Below are positions 1-6,116 of a DNA stretch of 6,295 nucleotides, in pieces. The stretch is taken from positions 1 to 6,295 of the forward strand of contig NZ_CAXBKN010000122.1 of the NCBI RefSeq assembly GCF_963976135.1. The letters are read 5' to 3'. Below the pieces are notes generated by a model that was not told where the DNA came from, did no database searches, and saw only the letters and a program-made list of their open reading frames with translations. Source of the stretch: Maricaulis sp963976135. GTDB taxonomy: Bacteria > Pseudomonadota > Alphaproteobacteria > Caulobacterales > Maricaulaceae. How positions within the stretch are numbered: position 1 is the stretch's first letter; the number at the start of each line of letters is the position of its first letter. Made by a program: the position numbers and the translations under genes.

Positions 1-239
1 GCGGCCATCGCCGAACCGGTCAGATAGACCCCCAATATCCGCCAATCGATCCATTTGCCGAGCAATATGGCGCGCCAGCCATTGGAGACCGCCTGCACCA
101 CACCATGCACCACCATCGCGGCGGAAACCGGCAGGATCATCGCCAGCACCCCCATCAGGATCAGCCCGCCAGCCATGCCGAACACGCCGGAAATGAAGGC
201 GGTGACGAAGACCGAAATGATGAGGATGAGAATGCTCAC
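1..239 (-). CDS. TauE/SafE family membrane transporter, N-terminal part (runs off left edge)
   Basis: This is the first 79 codons of a gene that continues beyond the left edge. The TauE/SafE (DUF81) family are multi-pass inner-membrane permeases linked to export of sulfite, sulfoacetate or other small organic anions; the substrate here cannot be told. Seen: a hydrophobic first helix (about residues 3-20), then a glycine-rich turn G-V-F-G-M-A-G-G-L-I-L at 18-28 typical of the family's repeat start, a second hydrophobic stretch (26-51), and H45-G46-V-V-Q49 followed by S52-N53-G-W-R56, a pattern I associate with one TauE/SafE subgroup. The start is a GTG at 239-237, chosen because the helix begins directly after it. 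No good ribosome binding site precedes it. A TTG 17 codons upstream is possible but would add an arginine- and proline-rich leader. It is divergent from the small gene starting at 314, with 74 bp between them. Confidence 0.8.
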   Translation of the reverse strand, partial: MSILILIISVFVTAFISGVFGMAGGLILMGVLAMILPVSAAMVVHGVVQAVSNGWRAILLGKWIDWRILGVYLTGSAMA

Positions 240-313
240 CGCGTCAGGACCGGCACGGGGGCGGACGCCGATCGAGATTGCGGAACGCAACGGGAGCGTG
301 TAGGGTGGGGATT

Positions 314-598
314 ATGTGGTCCTTGCTGCTTCAAGGCCTGATGCAACTTGCCGCCTGGACGGGCCTGGTGGCGGCACGCATTACGCTTCCGCTCCGCCAA
401 CCGACTGTCTCGGTCTGGCGAAATTGGGAAGTGGTATGCCGGACGGGCGGTCTGGGTGCGATCGGATTGTCGGTGCTCGCTGCGGGCGGGCAGGTCCAGC
501 CAGGCAGCATCCTTGCCGGTATCATTGTCCTGATCGCAAGCACATACTGTGCCCATCGGGCGGGTGAAATGGAGGCAAAGAATGATCGGATCGATTGA
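314..598 (+). CDS. small predicted membrane protein, 94 aa, unknown function
   Basis: I do not recognise this protein. The ATG at 314 is preceded closely by a purine-rich AGGGTGGGG (302-310), which is a plausible ribosome binding site. A TTG 12 codons upstream would also be in frame but adds only a polar leader. Seen in the 94 residues: a hydrophobic stretch at about 3-22 (L-L-L-Q-G-L-M-Q-L-A-A-W), a basic and aromatic linker (R29 to R43), a glycine- and alanine-rich stretch at about 45-59, and a third strongly hydrophobic segment at about 65-80 (I-L-A-G-I-I-V-L-I-A-S). The C-terminal tail is charged (E-M-E-A-K-N-D-R-I-D). Two or three membrane helices are likely. The 3' end overlaps the 44-aa reading frame by 17 nt, suggesting a two-gene unit with coupled translation. 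Codon bias is weaker than in the neighbouring enzymes, so it could be a fast-evolving lineage-specific gene or, less likely, a chance frame. Confidence 0.6.
   Translation: MWSLLLQGLMQLAAWTGLVAARITLPLRQPTVSVWRNWEVVCRTGGLGAIGLSVLAAGGQVQPGSILAGIIVLIASTYCAHRAGEMEAKNDRID
571..575 (+). promoter_or_regulatory. ribosome binding site of the 44-aa membrane protein gene
   Basis: GGAGG lies six bases before the ATG at 582 and sits inside the coding sequence of the preceding 94-aa gene. This near-perfect Shine-Dalgarno match is the main evidence that the very short downstream frame is translated. Confidence 0.7.
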
Positions 599-716
599 AA
601 TCAGTCTATGGCCCCTGATTGTGTTCACCGTGTTCATGATCACCGTCATTGCCATCGCCAGTTACAACGAATCGCGCGCGCAGCGGAACAATAACGCCGA
701 CGACGACGCCCCCTAG
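582..716 (+). CDS. single-pass membrane microprotein, 44 aa, unknown function
   Basis: This short frame begins at an ATG (582-584) with a strong ribosome binding site (GGAGG, six-base spacing) and ends at TAG 714-716. The 44 residues have a clear design. There is a short N-terminus (M-I-G-S-I-E-I-S), one hydrophobic segment at about residues 9-26 (L-W-P-L-I-V-F-T-V-F-M-I-T-V-I-A-I-A), and a short polar tail with two arginines (R32, R35), N-N-N and the acidic ending A-D-D-D-A-P. It would be an inner-membrane protein with one helix. Orientation is unclear, because positive charge is mostly C-terminal of the helix, which favours a cytoplasmic C-terminus. It overlaps the 94-aa gene by 17 nt, so the two are probably co-translated and may interact. 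Its stop codon shares CTAG with the stop of the convergent phosphotransferase gene. I cannot assign a family or function. Confidence 0.65.
   Translation: MIGSIEISLWPLIVFTVFMITVIAIASYNESRAQRNNNADDDAP
713..716. other. interlocked convergent stop codons (CTAG)
   Basis: The plus-strand TAG at 714-716 and the minus-strand TAG at 715-713 share the self-complementary tetranucleotide CTAG. The two convergent genes overlap by four bases, so there is no room for a terminator between them. Confidence 0.9.
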
Positions 717-1777
717 GCGCCCGCATTCTTCGCAAATCCCCAGGCACCTTCGGCCAGCGGCTTGACCGCCTGACCCGTTTCCAGCGCCTTGGAATTGGAG
801 GCATTGCCCTGCAGCGCCCGGGCATAGACGCCCTGGCAGATCGAGGCGAGGCGGAAGAGATTATAGGCGAAGTAGAAATCGAGCTCGGGAATCCCGTCCC
901 TGTTGGTGCGCTCGCAATAGGCCCTGGTATAGGCTTCGACATCGGGAATGCCGAGCGGGGCCAGATCGACACCGAGGAAGCCGCTGCGGATCGCCGGCGG
1001 TACCATCCAGCCCATCAGCTGATAGGTGAAGTCGGCCATCGGGTCGCCCAGGGTCGATAATTCCCAGTCCAGCACCGCGATGACACGCGGTTCGGTCGGG
1101 TGGAAGACCATATTGTCGAGCCGGTAATCGCCATGCACGACGCTGATGCGTTCCTGCTCCGGCGCCGCGGTCGGCAGCCAGTCGATCAGCTTGTCCATCG
1201 CTTCGATCGTGTCGGTCTCGGCGGCGCGGTATTGCTTGGTCCAGCGGCCGATCTGGCGCTCGAAATAATTGCCCGGCTTGCCATAGTCCGACAGGCCCGC
1301 CGCCTCGACATCAATGCTGTGCAGCTGGGCCAGGGTCGCATTGGAGGCGTCATAGATCGCGGCGCGTTCGGCCGGTTCCATGCCCGGCAGGAGCGGATCC
1401 CAGAAGATCCGGCCCTCGACGAATTCCATGACATAGAATTCGGTGCCGATGACATCGCGGTCCATGCACAGGCCATACATGACGGGGCAGGGAAAGCCGG
1501 CCTCGCCCAAGGCCTTCATGACGCGAAATTCGCGGTCGACCGCATGCGCTGATGGCAAGAGCTTGCCCGGCGGCTTGCGGCGCAGGACATAGCTCTTGGC
1601 CGGTGTATCCAGCTTGTAGGTCGGGTTGGACTGACCGCCCTTGAACTGGCTGACGCTGAGCGGACCGGCATAGCCGGTGACATGCTTGGCCATCCATGCC
1701 GCCAATGCCGCCTGATCGAAGGCCAGTGCCTCGGCGACGTCCTTGGTGCCGGAAAAATTGCGATCAATCTGAGACAT
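713..1777 (-). CDS. phosphotransferase family protein (ACAD10/11 N-terminal, aminoglycoside-phosphotransferase-like)
   Basis: This is a 354-aa cytoplasmic protein with the protein-kinase-like fold of APH/choline kinases, most like the subfamily matching the N-terminal domain of acyl-CoA dehydrogenases ACAD10/11. Members are thought to phosphorylate a hydroxyl group on a small molecule; in ACAD11-type systems this is a 4-hydroxyacyl-CoA. The bacterial substrate is unknown. Seen in order: F-K-G-G-Q-S-N-P-T-Y at 45-54 (nucleotide loop), Y-V-L-R-R-K-P-P-G at 63-71 (ATP-binding strand, with Arg/Lys as usual in this subgroup), E83 in the helix, hinge-like V-M-E-F at 116-119, catalytic loop V-V-H-G-D-Y-R-L-D-N at 213-222 (catalytic D217, metal ligand N222), and D-W-E at 237-239 followed by G-D-P-M-A-D-F (metal-binding motif). 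All key residues are intact and the length is normal. The start ATG (1777-1775) has only a weak GGA at six-base spacing. It lies 79 bp downstream of the amidohydrolase on the same strand and may be co-transcribed with it. No acyl-CoA dehydrogenase gene is in view. Confidence 0.92.
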   Translation of the reverse strand: MSQIDRNFSGTKDVAEALAFDQAALAAWMAKHVTGYAGPLSVSQFKGGQSNPTYKLDTPAKSYVLRRKPPGKLLPSAHAVDREFRVMKALGEAGFPCPVMYGLCMDRDVIGTEFYVMEFVEGRIFWDPLLPGMEPAERAAIYDASNATLAQLHSIDVEAAGLSDYGKPGNYFERQIGRWTKQYRAAETDTIEAMDKLIDWLPTAAPEQERISVVHGDYRLDNMVFHPTEPRVIAVLDWELSTLGDPMADFTYQLMGWMVPPAIRSGFLGVDLAPLGIPDVEAYTRAYCERTNRDGIPELDFYFAYNLFRLASICQGVYARALQGNASNSKALETGQAVKPLAEGAWGFAKNAGA

Positions 1778-1827
1778 GGAGCATCCGTTTGTCTGACTGC
1801 CAGGAGGCGGCCGTGTTCATTGCCGGA

Positions 1828-1846
1828 GCGCCTCGGGTGAAGGCGC
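1828..1846. other. small GC-rich hairpin between the amidohydrolase and phosphotransferase genes
   Basis: GCGCCT (1828-1833) and AGGCGC (1841-1846) form a perfect 6-bp stem with a 7-base loop in the 79-bp gap between two same-strand genes. It has no T-run on either side, so it is not a convincing intrinsic terminator. It could be an attenuating or mRNA-stabilising structure, or chance in GC-rich DNA. Confidence 0.35.
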
Positions 1847-1856
1847 CGTTGCTGGA

Positions 1857-3158
1857 TCAGTCCTCGTGCTTGTAGACGACGCCGCCCTGCATCACGAAGT
1901 CGACATCGAGCAAGGCCGAAATATCGTCCAGCGGGTTGGTGTCGACGGCGACAATGTCGGCATATTTGCCCACTTCGATCGTACCGATATCGCTGTCCAT
2001 CTGCAGATGGGCCGAGGCATTGACGGTCGCCGAGGCGATCGCCTCCATCGGCGACAGGCCGGCTTCGACCAGAAGTTCGAACTCGCGGGCATTGATGCCG
2101 TGCACCGAGACGCCGCTGTCCGTGCCAAACGCGATCATCACGCCGCCCTCGTGGGCGCGGCGCGCCATTTCCAGCATGATCGGTCCGACCGAGAGCGATT
2201 TTTCTCGCACGGCGGGCGTCATCCAGGAGGCCGTCGAGGCGATCTCGGCGACGGTGGCACCGGCCAGAAGTGTCGGGACGAGATAGGCATTGCGGCTGCG
2301 GAACAGGCGGATCGATGCGGCATCGAGATAAGTGCCGTGCTCGATCGAATCGCCGCCGGCCTCGAGGAAGGAATTGATACCGGTGACGCCGTGCGAGTGT
2401 GCCGTGACCCGGCGGCCCATCATGTGAGCCGCGCCGACAATGGATTCCAGCTCGTCATCGAAGAATTGCTGCTCGACCCCGGCTGCGGTGTTGGACAAGA
2501 CGCCGCCGGTTCCGGTGATCTTGATGACATCGACGCCGGCGCGGACCAGTTCGCGCACGGCCCGGCGGCAATCGGCTGGACCATTGCAGGCGGCGCGGCT
2601 GGTCAGCGTGTCCATCACGGCAGTCGAAAAGCCGTTGACGTCGGCATGTCCGCCGGTTGGTGTCACGGCCGGTCCGGAAACGCGCATGCGCGGCCCGATC
2701 ACATCGCCATCGCGGATCGCGTCACGCAGGCCGGTCGAGGCTTCCAGCTCGCCGCCGACATCCTGCACCGTGGTAAAGCCGGCCATCAGCGTGGTGCGCG
2801 CATTATGCACCCCGTTGAGCGCCAGGTCGGCACTGTTCTCGGTCACTTCCAGCAGGCGCCCATCGGGGCCCAGCTCGCCCTGCAGATGCACATGGCTGTC
2901 GATCAGGCCCGGCAGCACGAACTGGTCTGACAGGTCGACAATGGTCGCGCCCTCGGGCGTGACGAAACCGGCCTCGATCGCCTCGACGCGACCGTCGCGG
3001 ATCAGAATGGATTGATTGGATGTCGGGGCATTGCCCGGCACGGCCAGCAAATGACCGGCGTGAATAACCGTGAGGCCGGCCCCTGGCGCATCCGTCTGCG
3101 CCAGAGCCACACCGCTGCCTGCCATCAGAGCAATCGCTGCGATCATTGAACGTAACAT
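1857..3158 (-). CDS. secreted metal-dependent amidohydrolase (Xaa-Pro/Xaa-Arg dipeptidase-like, imidazolonepropionase-related)
   Basis: This is a 433-aa periplasmic hydrolase of the amidohydrolase superfamily (COG1228 type). Relatives characterised in alphaproteobacteria include dipeptidases acting on Xaa-Arg/Lys or Xaa-Pro substrates; the substrate here is not determined. The start ATG (3158-3156) was chosen because GGGGAG precedes it by six bases and a signal peptide follows at once: M-L-R-S, then a hydrophobic core, then G-V-A-L-A with cleavage expected after A20. Upstream in-frame codons lack these features. Metal-site residues seen: H89-x-H91 in G-L-I-D-S-H-V-H, K213 in V-I-K-I-T-G-T-G-G (expected carboxylated bridging lysine), H254 and H256 in A-H-S-H, H274 in I-E-H-G, and D347 in F-G-T-D-S-G. 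The C-terminal part, G-K-Y-A-D-I-V-A-V-D at 397-406, rebuilds the small beta domain. C191 and C197 (C-N-G-P-A-D-C) could form a disulfide, fitting an exported enzyme. All key residues are present. Confidence 0.92.
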   Translation of the reverse strand: MLRSMIAAIALMAGSGVALAQTDAPGAGLTVIHAGHLLAVPGNAPTSNQSILIRDGRVEAIEAGFVTPEGATIVDLSDQFVLPGLIDSHVHLQGELGPDGRLLEVTENSADLALNGVHNARTTLMAGFTTVQDVGGELEASTGLRDAIRDGDVIGPRMRVSGPAVTPTGGHADVNGFSTAVMDTLTSRAACNGPADCRRAVRELVRAGVDVIKITGTGGVLSNTAAGVEQQFFDDELESIVGAAHMMGRRVTAHSHGVTGINSFLEAGGDSIEHGTYLDAASIRLFRSRNAYLVPTLLAGATVAEIASTASWMTPAVREKSLSVGPIMLEMARRAHEGGVMIAFGTDSGVSVHGINAREFELLVEAGLSPMEAIASATVNASAHLQMDSDIGTIEVGKYADIVAVDTNPLDDISALLDVDFVMQGGVVYKHED

Positions 3159-3160
3159 GC

Positions 3161-3170
3161 TTGTCTCCCC
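3161..3170 (-). promoter_or_regulatory. ribosome binding site deciding the amidohydrolase start
   Basis: On the minus strand GGGGAG (3170-3165) lies six bases before the ATG at 3158. This fixes the start 43 codons inside a longer open frame and places the signal peptide at the N-terminus. Confidence 0.75.
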
Positions 3171-3192
3171 GCCATTTGATTTCTTGGCGTCA

Positions 3193-3220
3193 AACATGCC
3201 CCGGCTGGCCGGGAAGTCAA
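3193..3220 (-). promoter_or_regulatory. possible promoter of the amidohydrolase gene
   Basis: In the 86-bp gap after purD the minus strand carries TTGACT (3220-3215), five of six matching the -35 consensus. A weak -10 candidate CATGTT (3198-3193) follows after 16 bases. A start of transcription near 3187 would leave a short leader before the ribosome binding site. The -10 match is poor and the spacer contains a CCCGG/CCGGG dyad, so this is tentative. Confidence 0.3.
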
Positions 3221-3244
3221 TTCTCCCGGGACGGACGCACTGCC

Positions 3245-4522
3245 CTAATGGGTCTTGAGCGCACGCCAGGCGATGTCGCGACGGCAAAAACCATCGGGCC
3301 AGTTGATCGCGTCGATGGCCGTATAGGCGCGGTCGGCGGCATAGTGCAGGCTTTCCCCCGTCGCGGTGACATTGAGCACCCGGCCACCGGCAGCGATGCG
3401 GCGTCCCTGGCCGTCGCGCGATGTGCCAGCCTCGAAGACATGCACCCCGTCCATTGCATTGGCGGCATCAATGCCCTCAATCACCGAGCCCTTCGAATAG
3501 TCGCCGGGATAACCCTTCGCCGCCATCACGACAGTGATGGCCGGTTCCGGCGACCAGTCGATCGGCAGCATCTGGTCGAGATGGCCCGTCGCGGCAGCGT
3601 TGAGATAGGGCAGGATATCATTGCCGATCCGCGCCATCAGCACCTGGCATTCCGGATCGCCGAAGCGGATATTGAATTCCACGGTCTTCGGCCCGTCCGC
3701 CGTGACCATGATTCCGGCGAACAAGACGCCCTGAAACGGTGTGCCCTCGGCGGCGAGGCCGGCCGCGGTGGGTTCGATAATGGTCTTCATCACCGTGTCG
3801 ATCAGCGCCGGGGTCGCAATCGGGGCGGGCGAATAAGCGCCCATGCCGCCGGTATTGGGGCCGGTATCGCCTTCGCCGACGCGCTTGTGATCCTGGGCGG
3901 CGCCGCAATAGAGCACTGTCTTGCCATCGCACAGGGCGAAGATCGACACTTCCTCGCCGCGCATGAATTCCTCGATCACCAGGGTGCGCGAGGCATCGCC
4001 AAACTTGCCCGACAGGAAGGCGTCAATCTCGGCCTCGGCCGCGTCGCGCGTTTCGGGAATGACAACGCCCTTGCCGGCCGCCAGCCCGTCGGCTTTCAGC
4101 ACATAGGGCGGGGAGAATTCATCGAGAAAGGCCTTGGCCCTGGCTGCGTCGTCGAACACGCCATAGCGCGCAGTCGGGACGTTATGGCGGGCATAGAAAT
4201 CCTTGGCGAAGGCCTTGGAGGTTTCCAGCATCGACGCGGCTTTCGAGGGACCGAATACCGCGATGCCGATGGCGCGCAGCTTGTCGGCGAGGCCGTCGCA
4301 GAGCGGGATTTCCGGACCGACCACGACCAGATCCACCGCCCGTGTCCGCGCCAGCTCGGCCAGACCGTCCAGATCGGAAACGGGGATGTCGACGCATTCC
4401 GCCAGCGTGCCGATTGCGGCACTGCCTGGCGCCGCGATCAGTCCGGTCAGGAGGGGACTTTGGGCGATTTTCCAGACCAGGGCGTGTTCGCGCCCGCCGG
4501 ATCCGATTACCAGGACCTTCAT
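3245..4522 (-). CDS. purD: phosphoribosylamine-glycine ligase (GAR synthetase)
   Basis: This 425-aa cytoplasmic ATP-grasp enzyme catalyses the second step of de novo purine synthesis: 5-phosphoribosylamine + glycine + ATP to glycinamide ribonucleotide. Seen in order: N-domain M-K-V-L-V-I-G-S-G-G-R-E-H-A-L at 1-15, V-V-G-P-E-I-P-L at 67-74, G-P-S-K-A-A at 91-96, K-A-D-G-L-A-A-G-K-G at 143-152 (ATP-grasp glycine-rich loop), E-E at 190-191, D-H-K-R followed by G-D-T-G-P-N-T-G-G-M-G-A-Y at 218-230 (family signature), E-F-N-I-R-F-G-D-P-E at 282-291 with E282 and N284 as the expected magnesium ligands, and a C-terminal domain ending R-R-D-I-A-W-R-A-L. It is a stand-alone PurD of normal length, not fused to PurM or PurN. 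The start ATG (4522-4520) has GAGG at about five-base spacing and begins the conserved nucleotide-binding strand. Upstream in-frame codons read through the intergenic region and into the opposite strand of xseA, so they are rejected. It is divergent from xseA. Confidence 0.98.
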   Translation of the reverse strand: MKVLVIGSGGREHALVWKIAQSPLLTGLIAAPGSAAIGTLAECVDIPVSDLDGLAELARTRAVDLVVVGPEIPLCDGLADKLRAIGIAVFGPSKAASMLETSKAFAKDFYARHNVPTARYGVFDDAARAKAFLDEFSPPYVLKADGLAAGKGVVIPETRDAAEAEIDAFLSGKFGDASRTLVIEEFMRGEEVSIFALCDGKTVLYCGAAQDHKRVGEGDTGPNTGGMGAYSPAPIATPALIDTVMKTIIEPTAAGLAAEGTPFQGVLFAGIMVTADGPKTVEFNIRFGDPECQVLMARIGNDILPYLNAAATGHLDQMLPIDWSPEPAITVVMAAKGYPGDYSKGSVIEGIDAANAMDGVHVFEAGTSRDGQGRRIAAGGRVLNVTATGESLHYAADRAYTAIDAINWPDGFCRRDIAWRALKTH

Positions 4523-4625
4523 CTCAACCTCATGCCTAATCCGAGCCCGCCCTAACCTAAACCATGGCGCGCCGCGAGTCCCTCGCGCCGTTGCCGCAGC
4601 GGTGAATTCACCGTACCAATCGGGC
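4523..4625. promoter_or_regulatory. divergent purD-xseA intergenic control region
   Basis: These 103 bp separate two divergent start codons and so should hold both promoters. No convincing -35/-10 pair stands out on either strand. The AT-richer block CCTAACCTAAAC (4552-4563) is the likeliest melting region. Other structure includes a 6-bp hairpin CGCGAG-TCC-CTCGCG (4573-4587) and a perfect 14-bp palindrome (4600-4613, listed separately). On the purD side a GAGG ribosome binding site is visible; on the xseA side none is. Confidence 0.5.
4600..4613. repeat. perfect 14-bp palindrome before xseA
   Basis: CGGTGAATTCACCG reads the same on both strands and ends 12 bases before the xseA ATG. A two-fold symmetric site at this position could be an operator for a dimeric regulator, which would block xseA ribosome or polymerase access. 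It could also be chance; no second copy is seen in the window. Confidence 0.45.
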
Positions 4626-6062
4626 ATGAACACTCCGAGCGGCAATATCCACGAATTCTCCGTTTCCGAACTCGCCGGCTCGCTCAAGCGCACCGTCGAG
4701 GATGCCTTCGGCCATGTCCGCGTGCGCGGCGAGCTGGGCCGTGTCGTGGTCGCCAAATCGGGCCATGTCTATTTCGACCTCAAGGACGAGAAGTCCGTCA
4801 TCACCTCGATTGCCTGGAAGGGCACGGCGGCGCATTTCCGCTTCAAGCCGGAAGAGGGGCTCGAGGTCATCATTGAGGGCCGGATGTCGACCTATCCCGG
4901 CCGCTCGCAATACCAGCTGATCGTCGAATCGATGGAGCCGGCCGGCGCCGGCGCCCTGATGGCGCTGCTCGATGAGCGCCGCAAGAAGCTCGCCGCCGAG
5001 GGCCTGTTCGACGCCGATCGCAAGCAGGCCATCCCCTTCCTGCCGCGTGTCATCGGCGTCGTCACCTCGCCGACCGGCGCCGTGATCCGCGATATCCTGC
5101 ACCGCCTGCGTGACCGTTTCCCCTGCCATGTCCTGCTCTGGCCGGTCCTGGTCCAGGGCGAGGCGGCGGCCGGCCAGATCGCCGAAGCCATCAATGGCTT
5201 CAATGCGCTGGCAGCCGGTGGGCGTGTGCCGCGCCCCGATCTGATCATCGTCGCCCGGGGTGGTGGTTCGATCGAAGACCTCTGGGCTTTCAACGAGGAG
5301 ATCGTCGTCCGCGCCGCTTTCGACTCGAAAATCCCCCTGATCTCAGCCGTCGGCCATGAGACCGACACGACGCTGATCGACTATGCCTCCGACCGCCGCG
5401 CGCCGACACCCACTGGTGCCGCCGAGATCGCCGTGCCGGTCCGCGCCGAGCTCAAGGCCAGCCTTGACACGCTCGGCGGCCGCCTGGTCGCCGGCCTGTC
5501 GCGCCTGATCGAACGCCGCCGCACCGAGCTGCGTTCGGCGGCGCGCGCCCTACCGCGCCCGACCTCGCTGCTGGAGCTGAAACGCCAGCGCTTCGACATG
5601 GTCGCCGACAAGCTCGACGGCGCCCTGCTCGCCGGTGCCGCGGAGAAACGCTCGAAACTTCTTGTCCTCACCGCCCGCCTGCGCCCGGTCACCCTGCGCC
5701 GCGACATCCAGCAAAAGCGGGAACGTCTCACGGATCGAAGCGGCCGCCTTGCCCCTGCAGCCACGCGCATCCTGCGCGATCAGCGTCGCTCGCTCGGCAA
5801 TTGGGCCGCCCGGCTGGAAGCACTCAGCCACACTTCGGCACTGAAGCGCGGGTTTGTGCTGGTGCGCGATGCGAATGGCAAGCTGGTCCGGACCGGCGCG
5901 AGCCTGGCATCCGGTGCCAGCGTCGAGCTGGAATTTGCCGATGCCCGCCGCGGCGCCGTGATCGATGGCGAGCCGGGCAAGGGGGCACCGGTCGCCCGGC
6001 CGAAAGCGAAACCGCTGCCGAAGGGCAAGCCGCCAGCGGCCGGGCAGGGGACCTTGTTTTAG
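4626..6062 (+). CDS. xseA: exodeoxyribonuclease VII large subunit
   Basis: This 478-aa catalytic subunit of exonuclease VII works with several copies of the small XseB to cut single-stranded DNA from both ends, metal-independently, in mismatch repair, damage repair and plasmid maintenance. Seen in order: an OB-fold DNA-binding domain at about 9-105 (F-S-V-S-E-L at 11-16, V-R-V-R-G-E-L at 31-37, G-H-V-Y-F-D-L-K-D at 46-54); the catalytic domain with V-I-G-V-V-T-S-P-T-G-A-V-I-R-D-I-L at 142-158, A-R-G-G-G-S-I-E-D-L-W at 210-220, and S-A-V-G-H-E-T-D-T-T-L-I-D at 240-252 followed by D-R-R-A-P-T-P-T-G-A-A-E; then a long basic, coiled-coil-rich helical region at about 270-405; and a C-terminal beta-barrel-like part (L-K-R-G-F-V-L-V). 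The last 25 or so residues are lysine- and proline-rich and end in Q-G-T-L-F. The ATG at 4626 fits the conserved N-terminus, but the ribosome binding site is poor (CGGG), so translation may be weak or leaderless. xseB is not in the window. Confidence 0.98.
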   Translation: MNTPSGNIHEFSVSELAGSLKRTVEDAFGHVRVRGELGRVVVAKSGHVYFDLKDEKSVITSIAWKGTAAHFRFKPEEGLEVIIEGRMSTYPGRSQYQLIVESMEPAGAGALMALLDERRKKLAAEGLFDADRKQAIPFLPRVIGVVTSPTGAVIRDILHRLRDRFPCHVLLWPVLVQGEAAAGQIAEAINGFNALAAGGRVPRPDLIIVARGGGSIEDLWAFNEEIVVRAAFDSKIPLISAVGHETDTTLIDYASDRRAPTPTGAAEIAVPVRAELKASLDTLGGRLVAGLSRLIERRRTELRSAARALPRPTSLLELKRQRFDMVADKLDGALLAGAAEKRSKLLVLTARLRPVTLRRDIQQKRERLTDRSGRLAPAATRILRDQRRSLGNWAARLEALSHTSALKRGFVLVRDANGKLVRTGASLASGASVELEFADARRGAVIDGEPGKGAPVARPKAKPLPKGKPPAAGQGTLF

Positions 6063-6116
6063 GGGGCGATCCGGCAAATCCGCGATTGAGTGGACCCGGC
6101 CTGCGTGGGGGCATTT
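6063..6116. other. noncoding stretch between xseA and the inverted repeat
   Basis: No gene or clear signal is seen directly after the xseA stop. A weak hairpin TGGGG-GCATTT-CCCCA (6106-6121) overlaps the outer arm of the large inverted repeat but lacks a T-run, so termination of xseA is not explained by a canonical structure. Confidence 0.4.

Noticed and set aside
278..306. TTGCGG and TAGGGT spaced 17 bp, a possible promoter before the 94-aa gene
   Set aside because: Transcription would start at the ATG itself and exclude the purine-rich ribosome binding site, and both boxes match the consensus poorly.
236..655. Open frame of 139 codons on the minus strand over the small membrane genes
   Set aside because: It has no recognisable domain and no ribosome binding site, and it overlaps the TauE/SafE start. 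The opposite strand offers two frames with membrane-protein character and good start signals.
1866..2930. Long open frame of 354 codons on the plus strand
   Set aside because: It lies entirely antisense to the amidohydrolase, whose metal-binding residues and signal peptide are intact. The translation is rich in His, Arg and Gly and has no domain, as expected for an antisense frame in GC-rich DNA.
3159..3287. Upstream start adding 43 residues to the amidohydrolase
   Set aside because: It would overlap the end of purD and bury the signal peptide. The internal ATG has a strong ribosome binding site.
3146..4555. Long open frame of 469 codons on the plus strand
   Set aside because: It is antisense to the whole of purD, which carries all family motifs. 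The plus-strand product is low-complexity and unlike any family.
4203..4625. N-terminal extension of xseA by 141 codons
   Set aside because: It would run through the antisense of purD and the intergenic region. The XseA OB-fold begins within a few residues of the ATG at 4626.
4523..4756. N-terminal extension of purD by 78 codons
   Set aside because: It would overlap the xseA coding start on the other strand. The PurD fold starts exactly at M-K-V-L-V-I-G, which has its own ribosome binding site.
6062..6090. GGGGGCGATCC, like the start of a tmRNA
   Set aside because: The following bases do not continue as tmRNA, no matching 3' end or tag frame is seen, and alphaproteobacterial tmRNA is usually a two-piece form.
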